In this document: positions 54,406-63,641 of the stretch, piece by piece
Position numbering within the stretch: the stretch's first letter is position 1
How the letters are laid out: each line of letters starts with the position of its first letter
Made by a program: the position numbers and the translations under genes
Assembly (NCBI RefSeq): GCF_003071065.1
Contig: NZ_QCXX01000007.1
Location: 310,669-374,668 of the forward strand
DNA from: Sphingobacterium athyrii
GTDB taxonomy: Bacteria > Bacteroidota > Bacteroidia > Sphingobacteriales > Sphingobacteriaceae
Length of the DNA: 64,000 nt
Direction: 5' to 3'
Notes under the pieces: model-generated
Databases searched by the model: none
What the model was told of the DNA's origin: nothing
Seen by the model: the letters and a program-made list of their open reading frames with translations, nothing else

Positions 54406-56511
54406 ATGGGATTAATGGGCTTTTTGCGTAACAAAGCTGGTGTCATCTTGACCGCAGCGATGGCTATCGCAATTTTAGCATTTTTACTAGGCGATGTCGT
54501 TCGAGGAGGAGCCCCTTTTTGGGCGAGACATCAAAATCGTGTAGGGGAAGTCAACGGAACAGAAATTGAGTATCCTGCGTTCAACCAACAAGTGGAACAG
54601 GCCGAAGAAATGTTCAAACAACAAATGGGCGGAGCAGTTACTCCTCAAATGAGAACTTATGCTGTACAACAGGTTTGGAATCAATTCCTATCCAGAGAGA
54701 TCTTGAAAAAAGAGATTGAAAAAATCGGTTTGACAGTAGGTAAAGATGAATTAAATGATCTAGTAAAAGGACCAAATCCTTCTCCTCAGATCGTACAGGC
54801 ATTTACCAATCCACAAACAGGACAGTTTGACCATGGCCAATTGATGACTTTTATAAGTCAAATGAATACATCCGGTAACCAAGCGGTGGCACAGCAATGG
54901 GAAGTACTACTTGAAGGTGTAAGAGACGAACGCCTAAGCAGCAAGTATGGCGAATTGCTTTCGAACAGTGTTTACGTAACTTCATTGGAAGCTAACGAAG
55001 AATACCAAGAACGCAATAAATTGGCCAACTTCAAATACATCCTTTTAGATTACGCTTCTGTAAAAGATGCTGAAGCTAAAGTAACTGATGCGGATTTCCA
55101 GGAATACTATAATGAGCATAAAAACATGTTCAAAACACAAGAGGAAACACGTGCGATCCAATACGTTACTGTAGATGCAAAACCTCTTGCAAAAGATTCA
55201 TTAGCTGTCAAAGAAGCGATCGACAAGTTAAAACAAGATCTTATTGTTGCGAAGGATGACTCACTATTTGCTTCCATCAATTCTGATAACAAATACCCAT
55301 TCACCTACGTAAAAAAAGGTCAATTGAGCCCTTCACTGGATTCAGTTGTCTTTAACGTAGCAGCAGGTACTACGGTAGGTCCATTCTTAAGCAATGGTGC
55401 TTATGAAATTGCGAAAGTGGTTTCAACAGTGGTTGGTCCAGATTCAGTAAAAGCTTCTCATATCCTATTGGATGCTACGGCAGAAGGTGGTGTTGACAAA
55501 GCGTTGGCAAAAGCTGATTCAATCAAAGGCTTAATTCAAAAAGGAGATAACTTCGCAGCATTGGCCGTTCAGTTCAGCAGTGACCCGGGCAGTAAAACAA
55601 ATGGTGGCGAACTTGGTACTTTTACAAGAGGCCGCATGGTACCGGAATTTGAAAAAGCCGTATTTGAAGGTAAAACCGGAGACATTAAAGTGGTAAAATC
55701 CCAGTTTGGCGTACACATCATCAAAATCGAGAAACAGATCGGTACTGCAAAATACGCTAAAGTTGCGGTTATCGACAAGGTTATCAACAGCGGCAAAGAA
55801 ACTTTAAACAATGCACATAGCAAAGCGACAGCATTCTTATCTGCAGCTACTGCACAAAACTTCGCGCAAGAGGCTAAAAAACTTGGTTTAGAAGCTCGTA
55901 CAGCATCGCGTGTTACAGCAATGGACAATGTGCTTGATGGTACTGAAGCGCCACGTGATTTGATAAAATGGGCTTTTGAAGCTAAAAAAGGTGATGTTTC
56001 AGACAAAGTCTTTGAAACTGAAACTTCTTATATCCTGGCGAGCTTAGTAAATGTACAACCGAAAGGGGTACTTTCTTTGGACGCGGTGAAAAAAGACATC
56101 GAGCCTGCAGTTAAAAATAAGGTTAAAGCTAAAGTCTTAAAAGAAAGATTTGACAAAGCTTTAGCTGGAGCTTCTTCAATTGACCAAGTGGCTCAAAAAG
56201 TGGGTAAATCGGCTATCCATGTGGAGAATGTGGTATTTGCCAACCCTGTTATTCCGGGTGTAGCCCTGGAAAATGCGGTAGTAGGTACTGTATTTGGTCT
56301 TCAACCAAATAAACCTTCGAAAGCAATTGAAGGAAACACAGGTGTTTATGTCGTGCAGGTGAATGGTTTCACAAATCCATCAGCAATCTCTGACATCAAC
56401 GGACAAAAGAAACAAATGCTTGCAGCTAAAGCACAACGCGCTTGGGGATCTATTTTCCGCGCATTGCAAGACAAAGCTGAAATCATTGACAATAGAGTGA
56501 AATTCTTTTAG
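54406..56511 (+). CDS. PpiD-like periplasmic chaperone with PpiC prolyl isomerase domain
   Basis: A 701-residue protein anchored by an N-terminal helix (KAGVILTAAMAIAILAFLLG, residues about 9-28) with the rest in the periplasm, as in PpiD. SurA-type N-terminal segments lie at about 45-230 (VNGTEIEYPAFNQQVEQAEE). A parvulin/PpiC domain is at about 348-442: VKASHILLDATAEG, FAALAVQFSSDPGSK, GGELGTFTRGRMVPEFEKAV and VKSQFGVHIIKIEK. A further parvulin-like part follows. It helps fold outer-membrane and exported proteins. Typical length. It is followed by a good hairpin terminator. Confidence 0.94.
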   Translation: MGLMGFLRNKAGVILTAAMAIAILAFLLGDVVRGGAPFWARHQNRVGEVNGTEIEYPAFNQQVEQAEEMFKQQMGGAVTPQMRTYAVQQVWNQFLSREILKKEIEKIGLTVGKDELNDLVKGPNPSPQIVQAFTNPQTGQFDHGQLMTFISQMNTSGNQAVAQQWEVLLEGVRDERLSSKYGELLSNSVYVTSLEANEEYQERNKLANFKYILLDYASVKDAEAKVTDADFQEYYNEHKNMFKTQEETRAIQYVTVDAKPLAKDSLAVKEAIDKLKQDLIVAKDDSLFASINSDNKYPFTYVKKGQLSPSLDSVVFNVAAGTTVGPFLSNGAYEIAKVVSTVVGPDSVKASHILLDATAEGGVDKALAKADSIKGLIQKGDNFAALAVQFSSDPGSKTNGGELGTFTRGRMVPEFEKAVFEGKTGDIKVVKSQFGVHIIKIEKQIGTAKYAKVAVIDKVINSGKETLNNAHSKATAFLSAATAQNFAQEAKKLGLEARTASRVTAMDNVLDGTEAPRDLIKWAFEAKKGDVSDKVFETETSYILASLVNVQPKGVLSLDAVKKDIEPAVKNKVKAKVLKERFDKALAGASSIDQVAQKVGKSAIHVENVVFANPVIPGVALENAVVGTVFGLQPNKPSKAIEGNTGVYVVQVNGFTNPSAISDINGQKKQMLAAKAQRAWGSIFRALQDKAEIIDNRVKFF

Positions 56512-56523
56512 AAGATTTTTAAG

Positions 56524-56563
56524 TAAATTTGTAGCCGGACGAATTATCGTCCGGCTTTTTTTT
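56524..56563 (+). terminator. Terminator after ppiD, overlapped by a -7-like box
   Basis: AGCCGGACGA (56533-56542) pairs with TCGTCCGGCT (56547-56556) across four bases, then a run of T's. Immediately upstream TAAATTTG (56524-56531) matches TAnnTTTG; it may be chance or a promoter for the DUF2480 gene whose leader would then begin within the hairpin. Confidence 0.85.
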
Positions 56564-56575
56564 GATAGAATAACT

Positions 56576-57121
56576 ATGGAAATTCAAACAAATATTGTCA
56601 ATAAAGTTGCGCAAAGTGGATTAATAACCGTTGATCTGGCGGATTATCATCCGAAGACCGACAATGTCCTATATGATATCAAGGACAATTTGTTCCATGG
56701 TCTGATGTTACGGGAAAAAGATTTCCGAGAATTCATCAAAACACATGATTGGTCACTGTATACCGACAAACATGTTGCCATCACCTGTACTGCTGATGCT
56801 ATTGTGCCCACATGGGCCTATATGTTGCTGGCAAATAAGCTAGAGCCTTATGCTGCGGCTGTTATCTTCGGAGATTTAGATGAGCTCGTACGCATACAGT
56901 ACGCTGCCGCTATTGACCAAATTGACATGGAGCAGTTTCGCGATCAACGGGTGGTCGTGAAGGGCTGTGGAGACACCTTCATTCCGGAATCGTCATTTGT
57001 TCAGTTCACGGTAAAACTTAGCAAAGTAGCTAAAAGTATTATGTACGGAGAACCCTGTTCAACAGTTCCAGTTTTTAAAAGAAGTCCTCAAGCGCCAAAA
57101 GCAGCTGACAAACAAGTATAA
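56576..57121 (+). CDS. DUF2480 family protein
   Basis: A 181-residue soluble protein belonging, by pattern, to DUF2480, a family found in Bacteroidota. Recognisable parts are SGLITVDLADYHP, FHGLMLREKDFREFIKTHDW, VAITCTADAIVPTWAYMLLA, VVVKGCGDTFIPESSFVQFT and YGEPCSTVPVFKRS. No function is assigned to this family. It has no signal peptide. Three Cys are conserved-looking. It follows ppiD behind a terminator and is 95 bases ahead of the DUF3108 gene. Confidence 0.85.
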   Translation: MEIQTNIVNKVAQSGLITVDLADYHPKTDNVLYDIKDNLFHGLMLREKDFREFIKTHDWSLYTDKHVAITCTADAIVPTWAYMLLANKLEPYAAAVIFGDLDELVRIQYAAAIDQIDMEQFRDQRVVVKGCGDTFIPESSFVQFTVKLSKVAKSIMYGEPCSTVPVFKRSPQAPKAADKQV

Positions 57122-57216
57122 GCTACTGGCTCATGTGGGTTTCATCACCTTAAAAAGACAATTTATTCTGATGAAATTAACATTTCTTTTCAAACAATTT
57201 TCGTAAACTTACGTAC

Positions 57217-58002
57217 ATGAAACTTATATCGACATTGCTCCTATACTTATCAGTTTTTGTAAGTACAGTTTTCGCTCAGGATTTACCCCATTTAAAGGAA
57301 TCGGCATTTAAAGGTGGAGAGAAATTAAAGTACAAACTCCGCTATGGTATAATTTCCGCAGCAACGGGAACGTTGACTGTCGGTGATACGAAAGACGGAT
57401 TTGGGAATCCCTCCTTTCATCTGTATGCCGCAGGTAAAACAGCGGGAGCATTTGCCATTTATACTGTAAGAAACGAATATAACTCGTATATCAATAGTAA
57501 GACATTCTTGCCTTACTACTATACGGAAAACATCCGTGAAGGTGGTTACAGAAGGAACGATAAAGTACGTTTCAATCAGGATACACATACAGTGGTTGGT
57601 AATAAAGGAACATTTACATCCAAGGTGGATCAGACCTTTGATTTGCTGTCCTCCTACTACTTTGCCCGCAATCTGGACTTAAGTTCGGTAAAGCCCGGGG
57701 AATCCTTTAAACTGACCTATTTCCTGAATGACGAAATTGCGACACTGGGCATACAGTATATCGGAATCGAAAAAATAAAAACCGAATTGGGTACATTGGA
57801 GTGCCTTAAATTCAGCCCCGAAATTAAACCGGGACGTATCTTTAAAAAAAATAGCAAGCTATACCTTTGGGTAACCAACGATGGTAACCGCATTCCAGTG
57901 AAGGCCAATGTCGATATATTAATTGGCTCTGTCACGTTAGAACTTCTGGAAGCAAGCGGACTAAAATATAAATTGGGCCAAAAAGCAAGCTACTCAAAAT
58001 AA
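57217..58002 (+). CDS. DUF3108 family exported protein
   Basis: A 261-residue exported protein. The signal peptide MKLISTLLLYLSVFVSTVFA is followed by the DUF3108 pattern: FKGGEKLKYKLRYGIISAAT, a long antiparallel strand set, then YFLNDEIATLGIQYIGIEKI and GRIFKKNSKLYLWVTNDGNR with IPVKANVDILIGSVTLELLE. It should fold into a beta-barrel-like sheet in the periplasm or at the outer membrane. Role unknown. It is followed by the DUF3109 gene with only five bases between, so the pair is probably co-translated. Confidence 0.87.
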   Translation: MKLISTLLLYLSVFVSTVFAQDLPHLKESAFKGGEKLKYKLRYGIISAATGTLTVGDTKDGFGNPSFHLYAAGKTAGAFAIYTVRNEYNSYINSKTFLPYYYTENIREGGYRRNDKVRFNQDTHTVVGNKGTFTSKVDQTFDLLSSYYFARNLDLSSVKPGESFKLTYFLNDEIATLGIQYIGIEKIKTELGTLECLKFSPEIKPGRIFKKNSKLYLWVTNDGNRIPVKANVDILIGSVTLELLEASGLKYKLGQKASYSK

Positions 58003-58007
58003 ATAGA

Positions 58008-58571
58008 ATGATTGAAGTAGGAAATGTGTTGGTACACGAAGATCTGATCAATAATGACTTTGTGTGCAATCTATCAAAATGTAAGGGAATCTGTTGTATC
58101 GAGGGGGACTCGGGTGCACCTTTACTGGAAAGCGAAAAGGCCGTTCTGGAGGAGATCTATCCGAAGGTAAAACCCTATATGACAGAGAAGGGTATCGAGG
58201 CCATCGAAGAACAAGGCAAATATGTCGTCGATGTAGATGGTGATCTAACCACAACATGTGTTGATGGCAACAAAGAATGTGCCTATGTCACCTGGGAAAA
58301 TGGCATTACCAAATGTGCGATCGAGAAAGCTTATGAGCTAGGCGAAGTTCACTGGCGGAAACCAGTCTCCTGCCACCTCTATCCTATCCGGACGACGCAT
58401 TATCCAGAATTTGACGTACTTCATTACGACCGCTGGCATATCTGTAAAGATGCCTGTAGTTTTGGAAAGGAACTTCAGGTGCCAGTCTATAAATTTCTAA
58501 AGGATCCCCTGATCCGCACCTATGGCGAAGAATGGTACAAAAATCTTGAGCGGGCAGTCGACGAGTTGTAA
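58008..58571 (+). CDS. DUF3109 family cysteine-rich protein
   Basis: A 187-residue protein with many cysteines in a pattern like the YkgJ zinc/iron-binding group. Cys20, Cys25, Cys29 and Cys30 form a first cluster (DFVCNLSKCKGICCIEGDSG). Further Cys residues follow in TTTCVDGNKECAYV, ITKCAIE, SCHLYPIR and HICKDACSFG. Such proteins may carry an iron-sulphur or zinc site, but the metal is not known. The DUF3109 assignment rests on sequence pattern. It lies five bases after the DUF3108 gene and ends 50 bases before the prenyltransferase gene. Confidence 0.87.
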   Translation: MIEVGNVLVHEDLINNDFVCNLSKCKGICCIEGDSGAPLLESEKAVLEEIYPKVKPYMTEKGIEAIEEQGKYVVDVDGDLTTTCVDGNKECAYVTWENGITKCAIEKAYELGEVHWRKPVSCHLYPIRTTHYPEFDVLHYDRWHICKDACSFGKELQVPVYKFLKDPLIRTYGEEWYKNLERAVDEL

Positions 58572-58621
58572 CAAAATTACTATCTTTAAGCTTTAACTTT
58601 TTTGGTATTTCATTCCAATTC

Positions 58622-59593
58622 ATGTCAAAATTAACAGAGATCCAACGCCCTATTATACACGAACTTGAGGCTTTTGAAAAGAAATTCAAAGCATCTATGA
58701 AAAGCTCCGTACCATTGTTGGACCGTATCACGCAATATCTGATCAAACGCAAAGGCAAACAAATGCGGCCAATGTTTGTCTTTTTCTCAGCGGGCATCTG
58801 CAATGGGATTAATGAATCGACTTACCGGGGAGCCGCTTTGGTCGAATTATTACATACAGCTTCACTGGTACATGATGATGTTGTTGACAACTCGTATGAA
58901 CGTAGGGGGTTCTTTTCCATCAATGCACTATGGAAAAATAAGATCGCCGTGCTGGTCGGTGATTTCTTGCTTTCAAGAGGTTTGTTGCTTTCTGTAAAAC
59001 ATCAGGATTATCACCTGTTAAAAATTGTTTCAGAAGCAGTCGATCAAATGAGTGAAGGTGAATTACTTCAGATCGAAAAGGCCCGCAAGCTGGACATCGA
59101 AGAATCCATTTACTTTGAAGTCATACGGAAAAAAACGGCTTCGTTAATCGCATCCTGTTGTGCCTGCGGTTCGGCTTCATCCAATGCGAATCAAGAGACG
59201 GTGGAGAAACTCCATCAATTTGGTGAAAAAATTGGCATTGCGTTTCAGATTAAAGATGACTTGTTCGATTTTGGATTAGATGATGTGGGCAAACCGCTCG
59301 GCAATGATATCAGAGAGAAAAAGATGACTTTACCCTTGATTCATGCCTTAAATCAGACAAGTTCCAGCGAAAAGCGGAGGATCATCAATCTGGTTCGAAA
59401 CCATAATGAAGATCCGAAAAAGGTTGCTGAAGTCATCGATTTTGTACGCAACAGCGGTGGACTGGAATACGCAACGGACAAAATGCTGGAATACCAACAA
59501 GATGCTTTTCGGATCCTGGAGGATTTCCCTGATAACGAATACAAAGAAGGATTATTACAATTGGTAAAATATACAACAGAAAGAAAAAAATAA
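58622..59593 (+). CDS. Polyprenyl diphosphate synthase
   Basis: A 323-residue trans-prenyltransferase extending isoprenoid chains by adding IPP, probably to make the menaquinone side chain. The first aspartate-rich motif is LVHDDVVDN (Asp85, Asp86, Asp89) followed by ERRG; the second is QIKDDLFDF at about residue 212-220. Conserved KRKGKQMRPMFVFFSAG at the start binds IPP. Chain length depends on residues before the first motif and cannot be read reliably. Its stop overlaps the terC start by one base (TAATG), so both are one transcript. Confidence 0.94.
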   Translation: MSKLTEIQRPIIHELEAFEKKFKASMKSSVPLLDRITQYLIKRKGKQMRPMFVFFSAGICNGINESTYRGAALVELLHTASLVHDDVVDNSYERRGFFSINALWKNKIAVLVGDFLLSRGLLLSVKHQDYHLLKIVSEAVDQMSEGELLQIEKARKLDIEESIYFEVIRKKTASLIASCCACGSASSNANQETVEKLHQFGEKIGIAFQIKDDLFDFGLDDVGKPLGNDIREKKMTLPLIHALNQTSSSEKRRIINLVRNHNEDPKKVAEVIDFVRNSGGLEYATDKMLEYQQDAFRILEDFPDNEYKEGLLQLVKYTTERKK

Positions 59594-60645
59594 TGAGTCA
59601 CGAATTAATGTTTTTTGGAGGTTTTTTAATCTTCATCGCACTGATGCTAGCCATTGACCTTGGATTATTCTCCAAGGGTGATAAGCCTGTTAGCTTAAAG
59701 ACCGCAGCAATTATGAGCGCAGTATGGGTATTGTTCTCTTTAGGCTTCTATTGGCTGCTACGCCACTATGGATTTGAATTGCATAATATCCATGATTTAA
59801 ATCATCTACAAGAAGTCATCACCAAACATCACCACGAGATCAAAATTATTCCCGGCGATCTGGCGGCAAGTTTAGATGTCTATAATAAAAACCTGGGGTT
59901 GGAATATTTGACAGGTTATGTGGTTGAATATGCACTTTCAGTGGATAATATTTTCGTGATGGTACTCCTGTTCACCTCATTTGGAATTCCTGAGCGCTAT
60001 TACCATAAAGTCTTGGTTTGGGGTATTTTGGGCGCAATCATTATGCGGTTCTTGTTTATTTTCCTCGGAGCAACCCTGATCGCTAAATTTGGCTGGATTC
60101 TATATGTCTTTGGTGCCTTCCTTGTCTTCACTGGTATCAAGATGTTTATCAACCGCAACCAAGAGGAAGAAGTCGATCCGCAAAACCACCCGGTGGTCAA
60201 ATTTGCCTCTAAATATTTTAAGGTAACACCAAAATTGGATGGTGGTCATTTTTTCCATATCGAGAATGGCGTAAAATACATGACACCGCTATTCTTGGTC
60301 TTGTTAGTGATTGAATTTACCGATCTTATTTTCGCCGTGGATTCTATCCCAGCTATTTTCTCGGTGACCAAAGATCCGTATGTGGTATTCTTCTCGAATA
60401 TCTTCGCCATCCTTGGATTGCGCTCCATGTTCTTCTTATTGGTAAATATTATTCATAAGTTCCAATATCTAAAAGTTGGTTTAGCATTTTTATTAGTCTT
60501 TATTGGTTTGAAGATGTTATTGCATCACTGGCTGGCAGAAGTTGGCTTTACAACGACGCATTCCCTGATTGTGATCATCAGTATACTTGCCTTAAGCATT
60601 ATTGCTTCGCTGCTCTTTCCTAAGCATAAAGAAATTGCCGAATAA
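59593..60645 (+). CDS. TerC/Alx family membrane protein
   Basis: A 350-residue inner-membrane protein with about eight hydrophobic helices. TerC signature: YVVEYALSVDNIFVMVLLFT, then RYYHKVLVWGILGAIIMRFL and later VLLVIEFTDLIFAVDSIPAI followed by FFSNIFAILGLRSMFFLLV. The acidic residues in those helices bind divalent metal; Alx/TerC proteins are manganese exporters that also protect secreted metalloproteins. It overlaps the prenyltransferase gene by one base. A clear terminator follows. Confidence 0.94.
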   Translation: MSHELMFFGGFLIFIALMLAIDLGLFSKGDKPVSLKTAAIMSAVWVLFSLGFYWLLRHYGFELHNIHDLNHLQEVITKHHHEIKIIPGDLAASLDVYNKNLGLEYLTGYVVEYALSVDNIFVMVLLFTSFGIPERYYHKVLVWGILGAIIMRFLFIFLGATLIAKFGWILYVFGAFLVFTGIKMFINRNQEEEVDPQNHPVVKFASKYFKVTPKLDGGHFFHIENGVKYMTPLFLVLLVIEFTDLIFAVDSIPAIFSVTKDPYVVFFSNIFAILGLRSMFFLLVNIIHKFQYLKVGLAFLLVFIGLKMLLHHWLAEVGFTTTHSLIVIISILALSIIASLLFPKHKEIAE

Positions 60646-60650
60646 ACATA

Positions 60651-60690
60651 AAAGCAAGGGGTCGTAAAAATTACGACCCTTTGCTTTTCA
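60651..60690 (+). terminator. Strong terminator after terC
   Basis: AAAGCAAGGGGTCGTAA pairs with TTACGACCCTTTGCTTT (one mispair) across a three-base loop, with a T-rich tail. Confidence 0.85.
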
Positions 60691-60845
60691 ATAATTTAAG
60701 CCTAGTTTTTACGCCTATAATCCAACCTAGAATAAGGATGGAATTACAGCCTATTTTTAAGAACAATTATTTTACAGAGGAATTTACCTTACTAAATTTA
60801 ATTTATTTAATTTAGCACCACTTTAAATTAACAAAATACTAACAA

Positions 60846-62033
60846 ATGAATTGGAATAAATCGATTGTACTAGCCGCGTCTCTTTTTGCAGCTTCATTCC
60901 AAGTACAAGCACAGGACAATTTGATCAATGCCTTAAAAGCAAATCAAAATGACAATAGCAAATCCGGATTTACATTTACAGAAGTTATCAATTTAGGTAA
61001 CACCTCGATCAAGGATCAAGGTTCTTCAGGTACATGTTGGTCTTATTCAGGAAACTCGTTTTTAGAATCCGAGATGATTCGTATGGGTAAAAAACCTGTG
61101 GAGATCTCTCAGATATATACAGCACGTAATACATATTTAGATAAAGCACGTACTTATGTACGTCTTCATGGCGGATTATCTCTGGGCGAAGGCGGTCAAT
61201 TCCACGATGTGCTGAATTCATTCCGCAAATATGGTACGATGCCACAATCGGCCTATACTGGTCTTCACTACGGCAGCACACGCAATAACTTCGGTGAAAT
61301 GACCTCCATGCTCGACGCGATGTTAGGTTCGATTGTAAAAGGTAAAGCTTTGACTCCAAACTGGGAAAAAGCCTATACGGCAGCAATGGACTCTTACTTA
61401 GGTGAAGTGCCTGAAAAATTCGATTACAACGGTAAATCATATACGCCACGTACATTCGCAGATCAGGTAATCGGGATTAATCCAGATGATTATGTTGGTA
61501 TCGCTTCGGTGACCGATCACCCTTATTACAGCCAATTTGTACTGTTGATTCCAGACAACTGGTCATTTGACCGTTTCTACAACGTTCAGATGAATGATTT
61601 AACAGACATCATTGACAATGCTTTACAAAAGGGGTATACTGTTGCTTGGGCAACTGACGTGTCAGAAAAAGGATTCTCCTGGAAAAATGGCGTGGCGTAT
61701 GTGCCAGAAAAACCATTCGAGCAAATGAGCGAGCAAGAAAAAGCAAGTATGTTTGTTGGTCCTAAACCCGAAATGAAAATCACGCCAGAGGAGCGCCAGA
61801 AAGCTTTCGACAATTGGCAAACAACAGACGATCACGGTATGCATATCGTAGGTCTGGTGAAAGATCAAAACGGAAAAGAATACTATATCGTTAAAAATTC
61901 ATGGGGAACATCCAATGATTACAAAGGATATCTGTATGCTTCCAAAGAATTTGTACGCTACAAAACAACTTCTTTACTGTTACATAAAGACGGTCTGACC
62001 AAAGATTTAAAATCAAAGATAAATATCAAATAA
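60846..62033 (+). CDS. Exported C1-family cysteine peptidase (PepC/bleomycin-hydrolase type)
   Basis: A 395-residue cysteine peptidase carrying a signal peptide (MNWNKSIVLAASLFAASFQVQAQ), so it works outside the cytoplasm, unlike classical PepC. The nucleophile region is IKDQGSSGTCWSYSGNSFLE with Cys64. The active-site His is in TDDHGMHIVGLVKD, and the Asn in IVKNSWGTSNDYKGYLY. Length and motif spacing fit the aminopeptidase C/bleomycin hydrolase group. Signal-bearing forms are known in Bacteroidota. Monocistronic, with a terminator at 62052-62090. Confidence 0.93.
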   Translation: MNWNKSIVLAASLFAASFQVQAQDNLINALKANQNDNSKSGFTFTEVINLGNTSIKDQGSSGTCWSYSGNSFLESEMIRMGKKPVEISQIYTARNTYLDKARTYVRLHGGLSLGEGGQFHDVLNSFRKYGTMPQSAYTGLHYGSTRNNFGEMTSMLDAMLGSIVKGKALTPNWEKAYTAAMDSYLGEVPEKFDYNGKSYTPRTFADQVIGINPDDYVGIASVTDHPYYSQFVLLIPDNWSFDRFYNVQMNDLTDIIDNALQKGYTVAWATDVSEKGFSWKNGVAYVPEKPFEQMSEQEKASMFVGPKPEMKITPEERQKAFDNWQTTDDHGMHIVGLVKDQNGKEYYIVKNSWGTSNDYKGYLYASKEFVRYKTTSLLLHKDGLTKDLKSKINIK

Positions 62034-62051
62034 GCGATTTAAAGATCCTTT

Positions 62052-62090
62052 AAAACACCTCTGAAATTAATCTTTCAGAGGTGTTTTTGT
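62052..62090 (+). terminator. Strong terminator after the C1 peptidase gene
   Basis: AAAACACCTCTGAAA pairs with TTTCAGAGGTGTTTT across six bases, ending in a T-run. Confidence 0.87.
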
Positions 62091-62146
62091 TTTCAGATTA
62101 ATTTGATAACTTAAACATAAATTATAAATCTAGTTGTTCAGTGAGT

Positions 62147-63385
62147 ATGAGAAGTATAATCACATTATGCCTTGCAATTTTATTTGGGAATTTAGCACAG
62201 TCCCAGACCAAAGGGGTGAAATTTGTAGAAGGATTAAGTTGGAAACAGGTCAAAGAAAGAGCGAAGGCAGAAAATAAGTTTATCTTCGTAGAACTTTTTG
62301 CAACCTGGTGTGGCCCTTGCCAATACATGAGTAATGAAATTTTCCCTTTGGAACAGGTTGGTGAGCCCATCAATCAAAATTTTATCAGTGTCCGGGTTCA
62401 GATGGACTCCACCGAAGCGGACAATGCTGCTGTCAAGAAATGGTACGCTGACGCCCGTGCCATTTCCAATGAGTACAATATCCAGTCCTTTCCGACCTTT
62501 TTAATCTTCAATCCAAACGGGGAAGCTGTACACCGCATTGTTGGTGCGAGCGATGCCCCTGAGTTTGTCGAACATGTATCGGACGGACTGTATCCAGAAA
62601 CACAGTATTATACCCTATTAAAAAAATTCGAAAAAAGGCCTCAGGATATCTACACGGCCAAACAGATGTTAAAAGCGGCAAATATCGCTTATGATGAGAA
62701 TACCGCCCGTAAAGCCGAGAATACTTTAGCCAACTCCTTGGGCACCGACGAGCTTTTTAAGAAAGAAAATGTACATATTCTATTGGCTGCGGCAAAGTTT
62801 ACAAATTCAAAAGCTTTTAACCTGATTCGCAACAATAAGGAAAAAATAGATATTCTGCTGGAATCTCCGGGAATCGCCAACCGTACACTGGCAAACGTCG
62901 TTGTCAATGAGCTTTTCCAAATTAAAATAGACGCCAAACACGAGCCTAATTGGGATAGTTACCAAAGCGAGCTATCCGCAAAATATCCGGACATAGACTT
63001 TGTCCCCATGTTTAAAAAGATCAAGGCACACTATTATCTTCAGGTCAAGAATTATGTGGCCATGAAAAATACCATCAATGATTATCTATCGTCAGAGGAT
63101 TTTACGGCCCATCAATTAAACACCTTTGCATGGACGATCTTTAATAACAGCAGTGATCCTGAATGTATCGACGCAGCGATCAGCTGGAGTAAAAAATCGA
63201 TTATAGAGGACCCCAGTTCTGCATTCTTAGACACATATGCCAACCTACTGTATAAAAAAGGTGAAAAAGACAAGGCGATCAAGTGGCAAAATAAAGCGAT
63301 CGAAATGGCCAGTGACGACGATCGACCGATCTATCAGGAGACATTGGACAAAATGACCAAAGGGATAAAAACCTGGGAAAATTAG
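62147..63385 (+). CDS. Exported thioredoxin-fold protein with helical repeats
   Basis: A 412-residue periplasmic protein. I use the ATG at 62147; the GTG six bases before is not needed. After the signal peptide (MRSIITLCLAILFGNLAQS) comes a thioredoxin-like domain (about residues 22-145) with CxxC in LFATWCGPCQYMSNEI and cis-Pro in IQSFPTFLIF. The rest (150-412) is helical and ends in TPR-like units (AFLDTYANLLYKKGEKDKAI, KWQNKAIEMASDDD). It probably reduces or isomerises disulphides with a binding region for partners. A close paralogue starts at 63642. Confidence 0.9.
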   Translation: MRSIITLCLAILFGNLAQSQTKGVKFVEGLSWKQVKERAKAENKFIFVELFATWCGPCQYMSNEIFPLEQVGEPINQNFISVRVQMDSTEADNAAVKKWYADARAISNEYNIQSFPTFLIFNPNGEAVHRIVGASDAPEFVEHVSDGLYPETQYYTLLKKFEKRPQDIYTAKQMLKAANIAYDENTARKAENTLANSLGTDELFKKENVHILLAAAKFTNSKAFNLIRNNKEKIDILLESPGIANRTLANVVVNELFQIKIDAKHEPNWDSYQSELSAKYPDIDFVPMFKKIKAHYYLQVKNYVAMKNTINDYLSSEDFTAHQLNTFAWTIFNNSSDPECIDAAISWSKKSIIEDPSSAFLDTYANLLYKKGEKDKAIKWQNKAIEMASDDDRPIYQETLDKMTKGIKTWEN

Positions 63386-63469
63386 AGATCGCCTTCAGGG
63401 ATCCCGCGCTTGACTTTTTAAAGAATATGCTTTAAATGCAATGACCGGATCTTTAATATGTGGAATATA

Positions 63470-63506
63470 AAATAAGGCAATGTCGCAGAGGCATTGCCTT
63501 ATTTTA
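63470..63506 (+). terminator. Terminator between the two thioredoxin-fold genes
   Basis: AAATAAGGCAATG pairs with CATTGCCTTATTT across a nine-base loop, followed by TATT. Confidence 0.82.
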
Positions 63507-63641
63507 TTGATCCGGGTTTTAATTAGACCGATGCATCCATCGATGCCTCAAAATAGTAAACTCCTTGATTAATTTTTTTTACAATATTTTTCTCGATCGC
63601 AATTTTAATTCCGTAAATTAACATCTAAATATCAACGGATT

